Notes: a model not told the origin generated them from the letters alone. Counted from the stretch's first letter, positions 41,218-51,466 are shown. The stretch is DNA of 64,000 nucleotides from JACKFE01 sp050248735 (GCA_050248735.1 JBFWRU010000001.1:496001-560000), one strand, 5' to 3'. Program-made: numbers and translations.

Positions 41218-42699
41218 ATGGGTATTCCGTTTGCCGATATCGTCACCATCCTGCCTGAGCTGATTGTCATCGGCATGGCCTGCCTCCTGCTGGTGTTGGA
41301 CCCCATTACGCCCAAAGCGAAGAAAGACCTTTTGGCCTGGGCCAGCCTGGGAGCTTTGGCGGTCTGTGTGGTCATGATTATGGGTAGTTTCGGTGGACGG
41401 GTCATGGCTTTTAGTGATCTGGTCGTGGTTGATGCCTATGCCTCCTTCTGGAAAGTATTGTTGTGTCTCGTCAGCGGAATGATCATTCTCCTGTCCATAA
41501 CCTATCTTAAGGAAGAGCATATCGATCTGGCCGAATTTTATGGATTCATTCTGCTGGCCCTGGTTGGGATGATGGTTATGGTCTCAGGCGCCGATCTGCT
41601 GGTGATTTATTTAGGCATCGAACTGATGTCGATCACTCTTTACATTATGGTGGGCTTTAAACGGTTTGAAGCACGTTCCATCGAATCCTCGGCCAAGTAT
41701 TTTGTGTTGGGGGCATTTTCATCGGGAATCTTGCTGTATGGCATCTCCCTGTTATTCGGTGTGGCAGGCAGTACGCGCTTGACTGAAATTTCCGCCGCCA
41801 TGAACGAACAGAGTCTCAGCGATCCTCTTGTCCTGATTTCCCTGATGTTGATTATTGTAGGATTCGGGTTCAAGGTGGCGGCCGTGCCTTTTCACATGTG
41901 GACTCCCGATGTGTATCAGGGTGCGCCGACCTCCGTGACCGCTTTTATGGCTGTGGCGTCGAAGGCGGCAGCCTTCGCCGCGTTTCTTCGGGTCCTGCTG
42001 GAAGCCTTTGGTGGTCTGAAGCCCAACTGGACCGGGATGATCCTGGTTCTGTGCCTGCTGACGGTGGCGCTCGGAAATCTTGTGGCGATCGTCCAAACCA
42101 ACGTGAAACGGATGCTAGCCTATTCCAGTATTGCTCATGCGGGATATGCGCTTATCGGCGTGGTCGTGGCGGGATGGATTGGGACCGAAGCGGGAGTGTC
42201 CGCCAGTGGCGTGTCCAGTCTGATGTTGTATCTGGCCATTTACTCCTTTATGACGTTAGGGGCGTTTACCATGGTGGCGATCTTGCGGAAGGGAGGTCTC
42301 GAAGGAGAAGAGCTGAATGATTTTACCGGGTTAGCCAAACGTCACAAAGGCGGCGCCTTTCTCATGATGGTCTTTATGGTTTCTCTGGCCGGTATTCCCC
42401 CCACGGCGGGCTTTATCGGAAAGTTTTATTTATTTATGGCGGCCGTCAATGCGGGGTTGGCCTGGCTGGCGTTGATCGGATTAGTGTTTGCGGCGATTTC
42501 TGCCTTTTATTATCTGCGTGTGGTTATGGTGATGTACATGCGCGAACCGTCATCCGACCAGGAACTCAATACTCGATTGGCCCTATCTCCTTCCGTATCG
42601 GTTGTCCTGGCCTGTGCCGTGGCCGGCGTGGTCTTACTGGGAGTGTTTCCCGGTCCTCTGGTTTCTGTTGCCGATCTCTCGACTCTTCCCATCAAATAG
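41218..42699 (+). CDS. nuoN: NADH-quinone oxidoreductase subunit N (proton pump)
   Basis: 493 residues, third antiporter-like subunit and last gene of the operon, starting 5 bases after nuoM. LGIELMSITLYIMVGF, KVAAVPFHMWTPDVYQGAPT and AYSSIAHAGYALIG are typical. No clear terminator hairpin is visible before the convergent transporter gene, 45 bases on. Confidence 0.98.
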   Translation: MGIPFADIVTILPELIVIGMACLLLVLDPITPKAKKDLLAWASLGALAVCVVMIMGSFGGRVMAFSDLVVVDAYASFWKVLLCLVSGMIILLSITYLKEEHIDLAEFYGFILLALVGMMVMVSGADLLVIYLGIELMSITLYIMVGFKRFEARSIESSAKYFVLGAFSSGILLYGISLLFGVAGSTRLTEISAAMNEQSLSDPLVLISLMLIIVGFGFKVAAVPFHMWTPDVYQGAPTSVTAFMAVASKAAAFAAFLRVLLEAFGGLKPNWTGMILVLCLLTVALGNLVAIVQTNVKRMLAYSSIAHAGYALIGVVVAGWIGTEAGVSASGVSSLMLYLAIYSFMTLGAFTMVAILRKGGLEGEELNDFTGLAKRHKGGAFLMMVFMVSLAGIPPTAGFIGKFYLFMAAVNAGLAWLALIGLVFAAISAFYYLRVVMVMYMREPSSDQELNTRLALSPSVSVVLACAVAGVVLLGVFPGPLVSVADLSTLPIK

Positions 42700-42744
42700 A
42701 TCCGGTTTTCCATACAGTGTCTGTGGTGGGTACAAGTCGGAGGG

Positions 42745-43635
42745 TTAGCGACTGACGCCTATTCCCAATATTGCAATTCCTATAATCATCAGCATCGCAC
42801 CCGCAAGTCGTTCCCGGCTGTGCGATTCTCGTAAGAAAAGAATTCCCCATATCACGGCGAATAGGATACTGGTTCGTTTCAGAGCGATCACGGATGGTAC
42901 GGGGCCGCTGAGAAGTGCGTGGTTTTGAACCAGTAAGACGAGGCCTTGAAACACGCCAATCAACAGCAACACCATGAGTGCCCGGCCTTGTGGTGGAGAG
43001 TGCTCCGCCCAGGGGACATACCGCAGTAATAATAAAAATCCAATAGCCATGAACGTGGTGATAGACAGACTCCAGAGTAAGGGGGAGGAATGTTGAACGC
43101 CCATTTTATCGAAATTTGAGGTGAAACTATAAATGAAGGCTACGAATAGCATACGCCTGGGACCCGGCTGATCCCAGATGGCTTTGAAAGGAGCAAACAG
43201 TCCCCGGCGAAAAGAATGAAGATGAAGGAGGTAGGTTCCTCCCACGATACAGGCAATTCCAGAAATGTCCTGTGCCGTCGGAATATCCCCTACTACAATG
43301 GGCGACGTGACCAGCAGAAAGATGGGGGTAAAGGAAATGAGGGGAACAGCCAATGATAAATCGGATTCTTGTAAGGCGCGCATAAATTGAAACATTCCGA
43401 ACACGTTTAATGAACCGCTCAGAACCAGGGCGAGAAAAAACCTGGAATCAACGGGCGGCCAGCCAGAAGACAGCAGAAGAAAGATCAAGAGTATGGGGAT
43501 GGGAACGGCACTGGCCGCCAGTCCCGCGAGTTGAGGAGAAATTGTGCGCAGGCTGGCCTTACTGGAGAGATCTTTCAAGGATTCAATGAACGCGGCCAGG
43601 AGAGCCAGGAGGATCCAATGGAATGTGGAATTCAT
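42745..43635 (-). CDS. EamA/DMT-family membrane transporter
   Basis: 296 residues with about ten hydrophobic helices in two EamA halves (the second begins near LLWSLSITTFMAIGFLLLL). The C-terminal end (KRTSILFAVIWGILFLRESH, then GAMLMIIGIAILGIGVSR) is characteristic. These proteins export or import small metabolites; substrate not predictable. Monocistronic, convergent with nuoN. Confidence 0.85.
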   Translation of the reverse strand: MNSTFHWILLALLAAFIESLKDLSSKASLRTISPQLAGLAASAVPIPILLIFLLLSSGWPPVDSRFFLALVLSGSLNVFGMFQFMRALQESDLSLAVPLISFTPIFLLVTSPIVVGDIPTAQDISGIACIVGGTYLLHLHSFRRGLFAPFKAIWDQPGPRRMLFVAFIYSFTSNFDKMGVQHSSPLLWSLSITTFMAIGFLLLLRYVPWAEHSPPQGRALMVLLLIGVFQGLVLLVQNHALLSGPVPSVIALKRTSILFAVIWGILFLRESHSRERLAGAMLMIIGIAILGIGVSR

Positions 43636-43795
43636 GAAAGAGGATGATCTCTGAGCAACTTCAATCTCCGAAGTGCTTCATTATGGGAATAACGTGAGGA
43701 ATGTTCTATGCCTGAGAAGTGCAGGATCTTACTCCTCTTGGCCTCGTGGATAAATGGGAGATGGGGGGCGGACTCAAATAGGTGGTGGGTTTAGG

Positions 43796-44575
43796 CTAGG
43801 ATTTGGCCAAGGTATTCGAGCAGCCTTGAATGATTTCTTGAAGAGAGGAATACAACACCGAAAGGTTTTTACCGGATAAGCCCGGGAGGGGTTGGGTGGG
43901 CAGGGAACACTGAGCGCCTCGGGTGATTAAATAGTTCGTCACATCTCTATGGCCAGAGAAAGCTGCCGAGTGAAGCGGAGTCAGCCCGACGACGTTCGTG
44001 GCATTGATTGCCGCTCCGGCATCCAATAATAATCTCGTGATATTGGTGTCTCCCGTTTGAGCCGCCAGATGCAGAGCGGTCCATCCTTCCTTGAAGGAGG
44101 TGTTCACCGTGGCACCTTTACTCAGAAGGAAGGAGACCATGCGTTGTTGGTGCTCCTGGACGGCGACATGCAGCGGTGTGATGGCGCCTTCCTGCCCGTT
44201 GACCTCTGCCCCATATTGGATAAGCAAGTCGGCGATATCCACATGCCCTCGTTTGGCTGCAAAGTGGAGTGGCATCCAATCTTGCCGGTAGTGAGCGTGG
44301 ACATCGGCTCCGTATTCCAAAAGGAGATGGGTCAAGGCATATTGTCCGGATTCGGCCGCATAATGGAGTGGTGTTCCTCCCTCAGCCGTGGTGGCGTTGA
44401 TGTCAGCTCCTGATTCGAGCAACTTTTTCGCGGAAGAGAGTTCGCGATCCTGAATAGCCTGGAAGAGAGGCGGGTTGCCGGAATTTTTCCAGCCGGACGT
44501 GATAGCGAGGGAAATTGCAATTCCCAAAAACAGCCCAAGGTATTTGATGATCTTGAATGTCCGTGTCTGAAACAT
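43796..44575 (-). CDS. Ankyrin-repeat protein with N-terminal membrane or signal helix
   Basis: 259 residues from ATG 44575. This start places a hydrophobic helix (KYLGLFLGIAISLAITSGW) at the N-terminus; the longer frame upstream is not protein-like. Then come about six ankyrin repeats (residues 36-215, pattern G-x-TPLHYAAESGQYALTHLL) and a short C-terminal tail with two Cys. Ankyrin repeats bind proteins; in the periplasm such proteins can help protect or assemble partners. Function unknown. Confidence 0.85.
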   Translation of the reverse strand: MFQTRTFKIIKYLGLFLGIAISLAITSGWKNSGNPPLFQAIQDRELSSAKKLLESGADINATTAEGGTPLHYAAESGQYALTHLLLEYGADVHAHYRQDWMPLHFAAKRGHVDIADLLIQYGAEVNGQEGAITPLHVAVQEHQQRMVSFLLSKGATVNTSFKEGWTALHLAAQTGDTNITRLLLDAGAAINATNVVGLTPLHSAAFSGHRDVTNYLITRGAQCSLPTQPLPGLSGKNLSVLYSSLQEIIQGCSNTLAKS

Positions 44576-44912
44576 GGAAGGCTCTGAATTGCAGACTGAA
44601 AGGCCAAAGATCTGTGTTGCTTCAGAAGTTTTTCTTCTGTCCAGCAAACAAGATCCGTGGGGGCGAGCCAATACCCCATTGGAAGGGCCAGGGTCGCTGT
44701 AGGAGAAAAGTAAACGGAAGATGTGAAAAGGGATTCGCAGAGTTGGTAAGAGGATTAGAGAACTTTCCGGGCGTACGGGCGAGAAAACACCTTGAGATAT
44801 TGATTGAAGATGCCCTGGAAGCGACAATTCCCAACGAGGAATTGAGAGGGTGCTAGTCGGAGGGTGAGAAAAGAAAGAATGACAATAATCGTCCCCGAAA
44901 TAATGGTGGAAT
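44576..44912. other. Spacer between SHOCT and ankyrin genes, no gene seen
   Basis: 337 bases. Frames can be read across it on both strands but none has a ribosome site or recognisable content. It should contain the ankyrin gene's promoter. Confidence 0.45.
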
Positions 44913-45659
44913 CTACGTTTTGGTTAAGCAGACTTTTCCGGTAAGAATTTTTTCTTTTTGAGCTTCGAACTCTTGTTTGGTAATTAATTTGTTTTCGACC
45001 AATTCTGCCAGTTTTTCAATTTCAGTTGCCACGGATGTCACAGAGGACTCAGTGTCGGCATCCCGAATATCCCCCTGGACATGTTCGAGGTGGTCGGCTT
45101 TCAGGATGAGACCATCTACCAAGGAATGCCAATGTTTTGCGGTGCTTATGGCCTTTTCATAGAGAATGCCTCCCTCTTTGGTCTCCATATCCAAAAAATT
45201 GACTACATGAAGAGGGTCTTCTTCATCATGCACGGCGACAATGAGATCGATGCGTTGGTTGGAGCCTCCGGATTGAGGGGAGTCACTGGAGCCAATCAAT
45301 GCCGTGAGTTGACTCTGGACGGTTTTTAAGAATGCGTGATTTTTTTGGGGGCGTGTTCGTAACGCCTGGCCGATCATTTCGCCATTTTTCACCAAAAACG
45401 ATCCGATCAAATCTTTGACTGGAAAGATTCGCGGTGGTCTGGTGGAATTTTTCAAGAGGCACAGTTGATAGGTCTCCTCATTGATGGCCAGGCCGACCAT
45501 TCCATCACTTCCCCGGTACATTTGGGTAGGAAGAAAATCCACCCCTGGTAATCTGGCAGGCTGTTCTTGGGAAGACTTATTGGGAAGGTTTAAGACAAAG
45601 AGAATGGCCAGGATGACCAGCAAAACCCATCCTGCAAGAAAAAGCATCAATCCGTCCAC
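44913..45659 (-). CDS. Membrane-anchored protein with C-terminal SHOCT motif
   Basis: About 248 residues from GTG (an internal ATG 12 bases later is equally possible). One N-terminal helix (LMLFLAGWVLLVILAILFVL), a soluble middle part of unknown fold (IDLIVAVHDEEDPLHVVNFL) and a short helical hairpin at the end (IEKLAELVENKLITKQEFEA) that is a clear SHOCT domain, a likely oligomerisation or docking tail. Function unknown. Confidence 0.75.
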   Translation of the reverse strand: MDGLMLFLAGWVLLVILAILFVLNLPNKSSQEQPARLPGVDFLPTQMYRGSDGMVGLAINEETYQLCLLKNSTRPPRIFPVKDLIGSFLVKNGEMIGQALRTRPQKNHAFLKTVQSQLTALIGSSDSPQSGGSNQRIDLIVAVHDEEDPLHVVNFLDMETKEGGILYEKAISTAKHWHSLVDGLILKADHLEHVQGDIRDADTESSVTSVATEIEKLAELVENKLITKQEFEAQKEKILTGKVCLTKT

Positions 45660-46223
45660 GCGAACCTATTCCATTTCGATCTGTACCCGGGGCCCTACTG
45701 CACTCAGGTTTTTGATTTCGAAGATGTGAAGAAACGGGAAAAATCGGATCTCCGATCCTTGAGTTGTTTTCCCTCCAACGAGCGCATTCCTCTTGAATCA
45801 CGTGACTGAGATGGCACTTTGAGCAGCTCCGATCGGACGAAAGAAATGCCGGCATCCGACCCAAAGAGAAACAAAAAACCGACAATATGAAAAGGAAAGT
45901 TCAAGTAGATCCAGCCTGCCCTTAGCAGTATTCATCGGTCAAGATTGTGATGAGCTTTATGGGGCGATTAAACAGGGAAATCATCTGAAAAAACAAAAGG
46001 GATGAGCCTATCATCGGAATCTCATTAAGGGTTTCTCTTGCCTTAAAACCGGAAGGAATTTCAAAAAAATCCTGGTGTCAATGAAACCGATGATGAGAGG
46101 GCTTGCCCCATCCTCTTGGAGAGACACGGGGCATGGCTTATTCGTTGAAGTTCAGCAGGCCATTTGGTAAGCTGCCACCCCTTTCACGTCAATACCAACC
46201 ATTCAATCAGCATAGGTGGACAC
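45660..46223. other. Intergenic region upstream of purH
   Basis: 564 bases between the divergent SHOCT gene and purH. A weak GC-containing hairpin can be drawn near 46103-46138 (GCCCC with GGGGC). No gene, riboswitch or repeat is recognised. It should carry the promoters of both flanking genes. Confidence 0.45.
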
Positions 46224-47780
46224 ATGGGAACCTTAGGAAAGGCGCTGATCAGCGTCTCGGATAAAACCGGAATTGAAAAAGTGGCCAAAGGGCTGGCGGC
46301 TCTTGGTGCCGATATTTTATCCACAGGCGGGACGGCCAAAATACTTCAGGAGGCCGGCGTCAGCGTGACGGAAGTGGCCAAATACACAGGATTTCCCGAA
46401 ATCCTGCAGGGCCGGGTAAAAACTCTGCATCCGAAGATTCATGGAGGATTACTGGGGCGGCGTTCCGTGGACTCCCATGTGAAGCAAATGAAGGAGCAGG
46501 GAATTTCTCCGATCGATGTGGTGGTGGTGAATTTGTATCCTTTCGAGCAAACGATCAGCAAACCCGGCTGTTCGTTCGAGGAGGCTATTGAAAATATCGA
46601 TATCGGCGGTCCGTCCATGCTGCGGTCGGCAGCCAAGAATCATGACGATGTCATCGTGCTGGTCGATCCCGGCGATTATGATCGTGTGCTGGAAGCGCTT
46701 CATGCGGATACTGTGTCCTTGCCTCTTCGGCGGGAATTGGCCCGGAAAGTCTTTCAACATACCGCCCGGTATGACAGTCTCATTGCGAGCTATTTGGAGG
46801 CGCAGTCTTCGCCTGCCACACCCAGGGTTTTTCCCTCCCAACTCACGCTCTCATATGAGAAAGTGGAAGATTTACGGTATGGAGAAAACCCTCATCAGGC
46901 CGGAGCGGTCTATCGCGAGCGCCAGACCAAGGAAGCGTCTGTCTGCGGAGCGAAACAGCTTCATGGCAAAGCCATGTCTTATAACAATTATCTGGATGCC
47001 AATTCCGCTCTGGAGTTGGTCAAGGAATTTGATGACATTGCCGTCGTGATTGTAAAGCACAATAATCCGTGTGGGGTGGCCTTGGGCGAGAGGCCGGTGG
47101 AGGCCTATGTGCGGGCTCGCGAAACGGATCCGGTTTCGGCGTTTGGCGGAGTCATTGCCTGTAATCACGAAGTGGGATTGGATATGGCCAAGGAAATCAC
47201 GTCGACATTTGTCGAAGTGCTCATTGCTCCAGGATTTACTCCGGAAGCGTTAATCGAATTGCAACGGAAAAAGGATCTTCGCCTCTTGTCTGTCGGCTCG
47301 CTGACGAGCAGCGACCGCGATACCCAGGATATGCGGAAAATCGTGGGAGGTCTGTTGGTGCAAGACCGCGATCTGGGAACCTTGCGGGAAATGGGTGAAT
47401 TGAAAATTCCCACGCAACGTCAGCCCTCCAGTGACGAATACGAAGCCTGCGACTTCGCCTGGAAAGTTTGCAAACACGTCAAGTCCAACGCGATTGTCTT
47501 TGCTTCCAGGAATCAAACCATCGGTATCGGGGCTGGACAGATGAGCCGGGTGGACTCGGTCAAATTGGCCCAAATGAAGGCTAATATGCCCATCAAAGGT
47601 GCCGTGATGGCCTCCGATGCGTTCTTTCCCTTCAGAGATGGGATTGATGCCGCTGCCGCTGCCGGGATCACCGCAGTCATTCAACCGGGTGGCTCCATCC
47701 GGGACAAGGAAATCATCGAAGCGGTGGATGAACATAAAATGGCCATGATTCTTACGGGCATGCGCCATTTCCGTCATTAG
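46224..47780 (+). CDS. purH: Bifunctional AICAR formyltransferase / IMP cyclohydrolase
   Basis: 518 residues from ATG 46224, preceded by AGGTGG. The N-terminal cyclohydrolase domain starts KALISVSDKTGIEKVAKGLA, with GRVKTLHPKIHGGLLGRR. The transformylase domain includes KQLHGKAMSYNNYLDANSAL, VIVKHNNPCGVA and SDAFFPFRDGID. It catalyses the last two steps of purine synthesis to IMP. purD follows 37 bases later. Confidence 0.98.
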   Translation: MGTLGKALISVSDKTGIEKVAKGLAALGADILSTGGTAKILQEAGVSVTEVAKYTGFPEILQGRVKTLHPKIHGGLLGRRSVDSHVKQMKEQGISPIDVVVVNLYPFEQTISKPGCSFEEAIENIDIGGPSMLRSAAKNHDDVIVLVDPGDYDRVLEALHADTVSLPLRRELARKVFQHTARYDSLIASYLEAQSSPATPRVFPSQLTLSYEKVEDLRYGENPHQAGAVYRERQTKEASVCGAKQLHGKAMSYNNYLDANSALELVKEFDDIAVVIVKHNNPCGVALGERPVEAYVRARETDPVSAFGGVIACNHEVGLDMAKEITSTFVEVLIAPGFTPEALIELQRKKDLRLLSVGSLTSSDRDTQDMRKIVGGLLVQDRDLGTLREMGELKIPTQRQPSSDEYEACDFAWKVCKHVKSNAIVFASRNQTIGIGAGQMSRVDSVKLAQMKANMPIKGAVMASDAFFPFRDGIDAAAAAGITAVIQPGGSIRDKEIIEAVDEHKMAMILTGMRHFRH

Positions 47781-47817
47781 TCTGTTCTCGACAGGACGCT
47801 TTTATCAAGATCACATC

Positions 47818-49092
47818 ATGAAGATACTCATTATCGGCAATGGGGGACGTGAACATGCACTGGCATGGAAAATCGCCCAATCGCCTCGTCTCACCAAGCT
47901 CTATTGCGCGCCGGGCAATGCGGGGATGGCTCAGGTGGCGGAATGCGTGCCGATCAAGGCGGATGATCTGGCCGGGCTGAAAGCCTTCGCTCTACAGGAA
48001 CGGATTGATCTCACCATTGTCGGGCCGGAGGTGCCGCTTTCGTTAGGGATCGCCGATGAGTTCCGGCAAGCCAAACTCAGGATTTTCGGGCCCACGCGCA
48101 GTGCTGCCATGATCGAATCCAGCAAGTCCTTCGCGAAGGAATTAATGGTACGTGAGCATATTCCCACGGCCTTTTCGCGAACCTTTGACCGTCTGGAGGC
48201 GGCCTTGGCCTATATTGAAACCTGCCCGGTCCCGGTGGTGGTGAAAGCCGACGGGCTGGCACAAGGGAAAGGCGTGATCATTTGCGAAACCCTGAAAGAG
48301 GCCAAAGAGGCCGTCACCGGGATGTTGGAAGGGCAGCAGTTCGGACAGGCAGGAGCCAAGGTGGTGGTAGAGGAGTTTATCGAAGGGGAAGAACTGACCG
48401 TCATGGCCTTTGCTGATGGCCGCACGGTCATTCCCATGGTTCCTGCGCAGGATCACAAACGAATCGGAGAAGGGGATACAGGCTTGAATACCGGCGGGAT
48501 GGGAGCCTATGCGCCTGCTCCGTTGGGGACCACGGCCTTGCGGGAGCGTATCTTAAAAGACGTGTTGTATCCCGCGGTAAATGGTCTCTCCCGCGTGGGA
48601 AGTCCGTACTATGGCGTGTTGTATGCCGGCATCATGGTTCGCACGGATGGCCAACCTTTTGTCCTGGAATTTAACGCCAGATTCGGCGACCCCGAAACGC
48701 AGGTTGTGTTGCCACTGCTAAAAACCGATTTACTGGATGTGATCGAGGCCGTGGTCCAACACCGGTTGGATCAAATCCAGGTGGAGTGGCATGATCAGGC
48801 CGCCGTGTGTGTGGTGTTGACCTCCGCCGGATATCCGGGATCGTATGCAACCGGGTTGCCGATTACCGGATTGCCGGAAGAATCTTCCAAGACATCGGAC
48901 TCGGTAATTGTCTTTCATGCGGGAACGTCGGTACAAGACCAGGGTATCGTCACCAACGGCGGAAGAGTGCTGGGAGTCACGGCTCTGGATTCCACCATTC
49001 GAGGCGCACAGAAACGGGCGTATGAGGCCCTGGAATCCATCCGGTTCGACGGACGGTACTACCGAAAAGATATCGCCCACCGGGTCCTATAA
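47818..49092 (+). CDS. purD: Phosphoribosylamine-glycine ligase
   Basis: 424 residues, ATP-grasp fold. IIGNGGREHALAWKIAQS at the N-terminus, VVVKADGLAQGKGVI (ATP-binding loop), GEELTVMAFADG and FNARFGDPETQ. It makes glycinamide ribonucleotide, the second step of purine synthesis. Forms a purine pair with purH. Confidence 0.98.
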   Translation: MKILIIGNGGREHALAWKIAQSPRLTKLYCAPGNAGMAQVAECVPIKADDLAGLKAFALQERIDLTIVGPEVPLSLGIADEFRQAKLRIFGPTRSAAMIESSKSFAKELMVREHIPTAFSRTFDRLEAALAYIETCPVPVVVKADGLAQGKGVIICETLKEAKEAVTGMLEGQQFGQAGAKVVVEEFIEGEELTVMAFADGRTVIPMVPAQDHKRIGEGDTGLNTGGMGAYAPAPLGTTALRERILKDVLYPAVNGLSRVGSPYYGVLYAGIMVRTDGQPFVLEFNARFGDPETQVVLPLLKTDLLDVIEAVVQHRLDQIQVEWHDQAAVCVVLTSAGYPGSYATGLPITGLPEESSKTSDSVIVFHAGTSVQDQGIVTNGGRVLGVTALDSTIRGAQKRAYEALESIRFDGRYYRKDIAHRVL

Positions 49093-49197
49093 GAAGTTTT
49101 GGTCATTATTTCCATTCTTGCTATCCCTCCAGGTCTTGAGCAGGATTCACGTTTCTGGTCATGAACCTTCATCAAACCACAGATTAGCCCCGGTCCT

Positions 49198-49821
49198 ATG
49201 GCCATTCTGCTTCCTTTTCACTTTCCGCTTTCTTCTAAACTCATTGAACAGGCTGTGGCATGTGTTCAGGCGGGTGGCGTTCTGGCCATCCCCACCGACA
49301 GTTTCTATGCGCTGGCAGTTGGCGTGTTTCAGCCGTCTGCCCTTGAGCGGCTGCTAAGAATCAAGGGTGGGCGTGAAGGGAGTCCGATTCCAGTATTGGT
49401 GGGCGATGTGTTTCAGGTTGAATCGCTTACAAAAAATATTCCTGATGTTGCCATCAAGCTCATGCAGGAATTCTGGCCTGGCCTGCTCACGTTGGTATTA
49501 GGGGCTTCTCCGCGTCTGTCTCCTATTTTGACTGGAGGGAAAAACACAATCGGTGTGCGTCAGCCTAATGATCCAAGAGTTTGCGAACTGCTGAAGCACA
49601 CCGGTCCGCTTACCGGCACCAGCGCCAACCGCACCGGTCAACCTCCCGCACGATCAGGCGAAGAGGTCATGCAACAAATAGGATCCGATATCGATTTGAT
49701 TTTAGATGGAGGCCCCACTCCCGGCGGCCAACCCTCCACGGTATTACAAGTCGCCCCAGAAACTCGCATCCTTCGCGAAGGGGCTATTTCTTTTGCGAAA
49801 ATTAAAGCGGTTTTTGCGTAA
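49198..49821 (+). CDS. tsaC: L-threonylcarbamoyladenylate synthase (TsaC/Sua5)
   Basis: 207 residues. Typical YrdC/Sua5 pattern: AIPTDSFYALAVGVFQ, IKGGREGSPIPVLVG, FWPGLLTLVLGASP, TGTSANRTGQPPA and PSTVLQV. It makes the activated threonylcarbamoyl used for tRNA t6A. Its length fits the short TsaC form without the Sua5 extra domain. Same strand as purD, 105 bases downstream. Confidence 0.95.
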   Translation: MAILLPFHFPLSSKLIEQAVACVQAGGVLAIPTDSFYALAVGVFQPSALERLLRIKGGREGSPIPVLVGDVFQVESLTKNIPDVAIKLMQEFWPGLLTLVLGASPRLSPILTGGKNTIGVRQPNDPRVCELLKHTGPLTGTSANRTGQPPARSGEEVMQQIGSDIDLILDGGPTPGGQPSTVLQVAPETRILREGAISFAKIKAVFA

Positions 49822-49967
49822 GAGGATAACACTGATCTGTAATGAGGTTTCAATGAACGATTAAACCGTCTTTCCTGCCCTACCCCAATGGAGCCGATGG
49901 TATCTTTTTAAATGAAAGTTCTGTCACAAAATAGACATAAAACCGAAAATCAATATTTTTGTGCTCT

Positions 49968-50369
49968 ATGATGACTGTACAAGAAGCGATTGCCCACGCT
50001 GATAGAGTCTTAATTCACCAAAAGGCATCGGCTGCAGAGGGTGATAAAGATCCCCGCTGGCAGGCTGTTATTGCAGTTGCCGACTTTATTCCAACCGAGC
50101 CAGAGCCAATCTGGCAATTTGTTTGCCGATGGGCTGAGCTGCAGGACGATGATCTCCGTAATGCGTTGTCGACGTGTGTACTTGAGCACATACTTGAATA
50201 TCACTTTGAGAAGTTTTTTCCACTTGTCAAAATAGCTGTGCGACGTAATGAAGCCATTGCAGATGTTTTCTTGCGATGCTGGAAATTCGGGCTATCTGAA
50301 GTGCCGGAAAATGCTGTGCATTATGAAAAGCTCAGGAAAGAATTGAAAACAGGTAGAAAAGGAAAGTAG
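49968..50369 (+). CDS. Hypothetical soluble helical protein, possibly acquired
   Basis: About 133 residues from ATG 49968 or 49971; both lack a strong ribosome site. Mostly helical, with FVCRWAELQDDDLRNAL and a charged Lys-rich C-terminus (KELKTGRKGK). The gene and its flanks are clearly more A/T-rich than neighbours, and codon choice (many AAT, ATT, GAA) differs, which hints at transfer. The look is that of small immunity-type or HEAT-like orphan proteins, but there is no toxin gene beside it. No family recognised. Confidence 0.6.
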   Translation: MMTVQEAIAHADRVLIHQKASAAEGDKDPRWQAVIAVADFIPTEPEPIWQFVCRWAELQDDDLRNALSTCVLEHILEYHFEKFFPLVKIAVRRNEAIADVFLRCWKFGLSEVPENAVHYEKLRKELKTGRKGK

Positions 50370-50508
50370 AACTAAAATAAAATCATTGGGACGCGAAAAT
50401 TTGCTAGACATTCGAGTGAGGGCTATGTTGGCCAAATACTTGACGAAGAACCTACCATGACAATTTCATTAGCAGTCTTCCACTTACTTTTTGTACACAA
50501 CGTAAAGG

Positions 50509-51372
50509 CTAGGATTTGTTAGATAAATGTTTTTTTGCCTGTTCGATAGTGAGAAGCGGCGTAGATATCAAATTTGGGGCTTTTGATGAGTCCAGGGTGA
50601 GGTCTTTGGGGCGAACGAGCCCCGATTCCTCGATGGTACCTTGTTGAATATTGGGTGTAGGAGTGACACCGAAATGCTGTAGTAGTTTCATGCCCAAGTC
50701 CCACCGGTTCAGGCGTTCAGGCCCTCCTAAATGCAGAATGCCCGCATAATCTTTTCCTGCTAATTCCAGTAATATCTCGCACAGGTTTTCCACCCAGACG
50801 GGGCAACGGAATTCGTCCGTGAACAGTCGATACGGTTCGCCGGTTTCTGTGGTGTGAATCAATCGCCTGGTTTGGCGATCCGGTGTGCGGAGATCATAGA
50901 GTAAGGATGTCCGGACTATGGTTGCCTGGGGATTCACTGAGGCAAGAACCTCTTCCGCTTGGGCTTTAGCTTGGCCGTAGGGGTTGATGGGGGTGGTGGG
51001 GCTGTCTTCGGTATAAGGGGCTGCCGTTCCATCAAAGACTTGATCGGTCGAGAGATGAAGGAAGCGAATACCGCGTTCCGCCGTCTGTATGGCCAGAAGG
51101 GCGGCAGCCGGGACGATGGCGTGAAGGCCTTCTCCCTGCTCGGAACAGGCTGTATGAATGATGATGTCAGGCCGCACCCGGTCCAGCAGAGTCCTGACCT
51201 CCTCCGGCTGTTGGAGGTCGCAGACATGAAACGTCACACCTGGGGTAGAGGTGGCCGGTGTTCGATGTAGTGTCCCGGATACGGTAAAATTCTGTATGGC
51301 GCGTTGGATGAGGTGTCCGCCCAAAAACCCGGCGGCCCCGGTCACGAGGAGACGTGGTTTCATGCCTTTCAT
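50509..51372 (-). CDS. RmlD-like NAD(P)-dependent sugar-nucleotide reductase
   Basis: 287 residues, short-chain dehydrogenase fold. Nucleotide loop TGAAGFLGGHLI at the N-terminus; LSTDQVFDGTAAPYTE and NPYGQAKAQAE give the Ser/Thr-Tyr-Lys site (YGQAK). It is closest in pattern to dTDP-4-dehydrorhamnose reductases, but with no rml genes nearby the substrate may differ. Start at 51372 or at the ATG 9 bases later. Confidence 0.8.
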   Translation of the reverse strand: MKGMKPRLLVTGAAGFLGGHLIQRAIQNFTVSGTLHRTPATSTPGVTFHVCDLQQPEEVRTLLDRVRPDIIIHTACSEQGEGLHAIVPAAALLAIQTAERGIRFLHLSTDQVFDGTAAPYTEDSPTTPINPYGQAKAQAEEVLASVNPQATIVRTSLLYDLRTPDRQTRRLIHTTETGEPYRLFTDEFRCPVWVENLCEILLELAGKDYAGILHLGGPERLNRWDLGMKLLQHFGVTPTPNIQQGTIEESGLVRPKDLTLDSSKAPNLISTPLLTIEQAKKHLSNKS

Positions 51373-51466
51373 TGTAAATGAGCGATCAAACAGAAATCTT
51401 GTGTGAAGCGGAAGTGTTCCCTAAAATAAGAGATGAGAAACAAATTTTTGCCGGAGGAGTCCTTTC

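Noticed and set aside
44557..44856. Plus-strand frame of 99 codons between ankyrin and SHOCT genes
   Set aside because: No ribosome site; partly antisense to the ankyrin gene start; no protein-like pattern.
45704..45904. Minus-strand frame of 66 codons upstream of the SHOCT gene
   Set aside because: TTG start, no ribosome site, no recognisable content.
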